A stretch of 5,851 bases of DNA, from NCBI GenBank assembly GCA_003456155.1, contig DMPC01000215.1:1-5851 (forward strand), given 5' to 3'. The notes beneath the pieces were generated by a model, which saw nothing but the letters and a program-made list of their open reading frames with translations, was not told where the DNA came from and searched no databases. A program made the position numbers and the translations under genes. Shown here in pieces: positions 4,631-5,851 of this stretch; the stretch's first letter is position 1; every line of letters begins with the position of its first letter. This DNA is from Actinomycetota bacterium (lineage in GTDB: Bacteria; Actinomycetota; Actinomycetes; S36-B12).

Positions 4631-5290
4631 GTGCCCCACCATGACGTGATCCTCATCGACCTCGATGGCACGATCACTGACTCGATTCCCGGGATCCTGC
4701 GCTGCCTGCGCGAGGCCCTTCCCGCGCTCGACATGCAGCACCTCACCGACGCGGAGCTGCGCACCTGGCTCGGCCCGCCCCTGCGCGTCACCCTCCTCGA
4801 GCGGTACGGCCGCAGCGAGGAGGATCTGGACCGGTTCGTGCAGGAGTACCGCGCCCACTACTTCGGAGGCGGGGAGTACGAGTTCAGCATCTTCCCGGGC
4901 GTCGCCGACCTGCTCGAGGACATCGCTGCCTCCGATTCAGCACTGGTGCTCGCCACGGCCAAGCCGATCGAGTCCGCCACGCGGGTGCTCACGAAGGCCG
5001 GACTGCTCGACCACTTCGACTTCGTCAGCGGCACCGAACTGGACCTGATGCGCCAGGACAAGCCGAGTGTGATCGCGCACGGCATCGAAGGGGCAGGACG
5101 ATCACTGAATGACGTGACCGCGGTGATGATCGGCGATCGCAAGGAGGACGTCCTCGGAGCGCAGCACCACGGGATGACCTCGGTGGGCGTGACCTGGGGC
5201 TACGCGGATGACGGCGAGCTGGAAAGCGTGAAGCCCGACCACCTCGTCACGACGGCGGCCGAGCTTCGCGCGATCCTCGAGCTCAGCTGA
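4631..5290 (+). CDS. HAD-superfamily hydrolase, phosphoglycolate phosphatase-like
   Basis: This 219-residue cytoplasmic phosphatase has all four HAD motifs. Motif I is IDLDGT, with nucleophile Asp10 and acid/base Asp12. Motif II is LATAKP with Thr109. Motif III is Lys144 in QDKP. Motif IV is MIGDRKEDVLGA with Asp169 and Asp173. Residues about 15-88 form an all-alpha C1 cap, as in the Gph/PpaX subfamily. These enzymes remove phosphate from 2-phosphoglycolate, nucleotides or pyrophosphate with Mg2+; the substrate here cannot be fixed from sequence. The GTG start gives typical family length. It diverges from the CMD pair over about 30 bp and converges on the lipoprotein gene, with the two coding ends overlapping by 8 bases, so little room exists for a separate terminator. 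The gene looks complete and unremarkable in base composition. Confidence 0.88.
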   Translation: MPHHDVILIDLDGTITDSIPGILRCLREALPALDMQHLTDAELRTWLGPPLRVTLLERYGRSEEDLDRFVQEYRAHYFGGGEYEFSIFPGVADLLEDIAASDSALVLATAKPIESATRVLTKAGLLDHFDFVSGTELDLMRQDKPSVIAHGIEGAGRSLNDVTAVMIGDRKEDVLGAQHHGMTSVGVTWGYADDGELESVKPDHLVTTAAELRAILELS

Positions 5291-5699
5291 GGCAGCCCTC
5301 GGGGTAGACGATCTCCGGGATCTCTGCGTCAGCCGGGTAGGCGTCGGGCTCGTCCGGGTTGTAGGTGCCGCAGACCTGCTCCGCGGTCTTGGGAATCCAG
5401 AACTGGCCCTCCGCCTGGAAGATGAAGTTGGTTGGGGCTCCCATGGGGCCGTCGGCCGGAGCATCCTTCGGGCCGAGGATGCCGGTGGTGACGGCCCAGC
5501 CGCCACCGCAGGTGACGCCATCCATGGTGTAGAGGTTGTCGGCGCCCAGCGCGGTGGCCGCATCCTGCGCCGGGGTGGCCAGGGCCTCCATCGTGCATTC
5601 GGTCATGCCGCCGACGGCCTCGGGCTCGCTGGAGGAGGAGCAGCCGGCCAGGCCGGCGACCGCGACGAGCGCGGTGGCGCTGATGAGGGCGATGCGCAT
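5283..5699 (-). CDS. Small secreted lipoprotein, function unknown
   Basis: The protein is 138 residues with a type II signal peptide: Met-Arg, then a hydrophobic stretch (residues about 3-17), then the lipobox LAGC with the lipidated cysteine at Cys20. A Ser/Glu-rich linker follows (SSSSEPEA). The mature part should be anchored on the outer face of the membrane. It has four further cysteines (35, 64, 110, 136), enough for two disulfides, plus an acidic, proline-rich C-terminus (YNPDEPDAYPADAEIPEIVYPEG). I do not recognise a named domain. The ATG at 5699 is the only start that gives the signal peptide in frame; AAGGA lies 11 nt upstream, slightly far for a ribosome site. It is convergent with the phosphatase gene, and 128 bp separate it from the tRNA gene upstream. 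Confidence 0.82.
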   Translation of the reverse strand: MRIALISATALVAVAGLAGCSSSSEPEAVGGMTECTMEALATPAQDAATALGADNLYTMDGVTCGGGWAVTTGILGPKDAPADGPMGAPTNFIFQAEGQFWIPKTAEQVCGTYNPDEPDAYPADAEIPEIVYPEGCLS

Positions 5700-5754
5700 G
5701 GAAGGTCCATTCCTTGACTCGTGGGGAAGTGCTCCCCCGACGGGAGCCGCCCAC

Positions 5755-5760
5755 AGGCTA
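5755..5760 (-). promoter_or_regulatory. Possible -10 box of the lipoprotein gene
   Basis: Minus-strand TAGCCT is the same hexamer as the Ada-like gene's -10 box. It would give a leader of roughly 50 nt before the ATG at 5699. No clear -35 is seen, so this is tentative. Confidence 0.3.
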
Positions 5761-5798
5761 GGGGCCAGGCCGGGTACCAGCCGGGCAGGGACACGCCC

Positions 5799-5804
5799 TA
5801 GACT
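5799..5804 (+). promoter_or_regulatory. Possible -10 box of the tRNA-Leu gene
   Basis: TAGACT (4 of 6 matches to TATAAT) lies 23 nt before the mature tRNA 5' end, which would leave a leader of about 17 nt. No TTGACA-like -35 is evident in the G/C-rich stretch upstream. Confidence 0.4.
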
Positions 5805-5823
5805 CCTGCTGCTTCACCAAGCG

Positions 5824-5835
5824 ACTCGCGCGAGT
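5824..5835. repeat. 12-bp palindrome across the tRNA 5' end
   Basis: ACTCGCGCGAGT is a perfect palindrome covering four leader bases and the first eight tRNA bases. The leader could pair with the 5' acceptor strand before processing. It may simply follow from the GCGCGAG acceptor sequence. Confidence 0.5.
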
Positions 5836-5851
5836 GGCGGAATAGGCAGAC
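5828..5851 (+). tRNA. tRNA-Leu, 5' part only (cut by window edge)
   Basis: The last 24 bases read as the start of a leucine tRNA: a 7-nt acceptor strand GCGCGAG, then T8-G9, then GCGGAATAGGCAGAC, the D-arm form (GGAAT..GG.AGAC) characteristic of type II tRNA-Leu. The anticodon, variable arm and 3' acceptor strand lie outside the window, so the isoacceptor cannot be stated. tRNA-Ser can share a type II layout, but this D-arm is leucine-like. Confidence 0.85.

Noticed and set aside
4643..4858. Upstream extension of the first CMD gene to an ATG at 4858
   Set aside because: The extra 72 residues are antisense to the HAD motif I and cap regions and look like shadow sequence (MGAVLLHEPVQILL...), with no similarity to the CMD fold.
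5287..5302. CTGAGG-CAGC-CCTCGG hairpin as a bidirectional terminator
   Set aside because: The stem is only 6 bp with one G-U pair on the plus-strand RNA, there is no U-run, and it sits within the coding ends; too weak to call.

Overview
The window is high-GC bacterial chromosome. The G/C-rich third codon positions, GTG starts, start codons sitting 6-7 nt after TANNNT boxes (leaderless transcripts), and a MenJ-type geranylgeranyl reductase all point to Actinomycetota, probably Micrococcales. A Brachybacterium/Dermabacteraceae-like source is a guess. No phage genes, insertion sequences, CRISPR arrays or rRNA are visible.

Layout. Positions 1-4600 are read almost entirely on the minus strand, so transcription runs right to left. 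From its upstream end this block holds: two translationally coupled paralogous carboxymuconolactone-decarboxylase/AhpD-fold proteins (4600-3717); a degenerate GGDEF protein (3617-2793); a vapBC toxin-antitoxin pair with a palindromic operator (2756-2089); an Ada-like protein with an AraC helix-turn-helix and an alkyltransferase domain (2056-1244); an EamA-family transporter (1247-333); and the 5' part of a MenJ-like FAD reductase (308 to the window edge). On the right, a HAD phosphatase (4631-5290, plus strand) diverges from the CMD pair across about 30 bp. It converges, with an 8-bp overlap, on a small lipoprotein gene (5699-5283, minus strand). The window ends in the first 24 nt of a tRNA-Leu gene on the plus strand.

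How the genes may work together. The Ada-like, EamA and MenJ genes form a tight unit (ATGA overlap, then a 24-nt gap). A good leaderless -10 box lies directly before the Ada-like GTG, so this unit can be expressed apart from vapBC. vapB and the first CMD gene also fit the leaderless pattern. The GGDEF gene instead has a Shine-Dalgarno sequence and a 99-bp upstream gap.

The most notable points are these. (1) The GGDEF-like protein has lost its catalytic motif (APERL in place of GGDEF) but keeps RxxD at the exact inhibitory-site spacing, so it may be a c-di-GMP receptor. (2) In the CMD pair, one subunit keeps the AhpD Glu/CxxC framework without its histidines, and its visible paralogue has lost the whole motif; this suggests a heteromer with altered chemistry. 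(3) A 36-bp cluster of GCAT palindromes covers the vapBC promoter. Most of the rest is ordinary core or accessory actinobacterial gene content. I see no defence island or clearly new multi-gene system.
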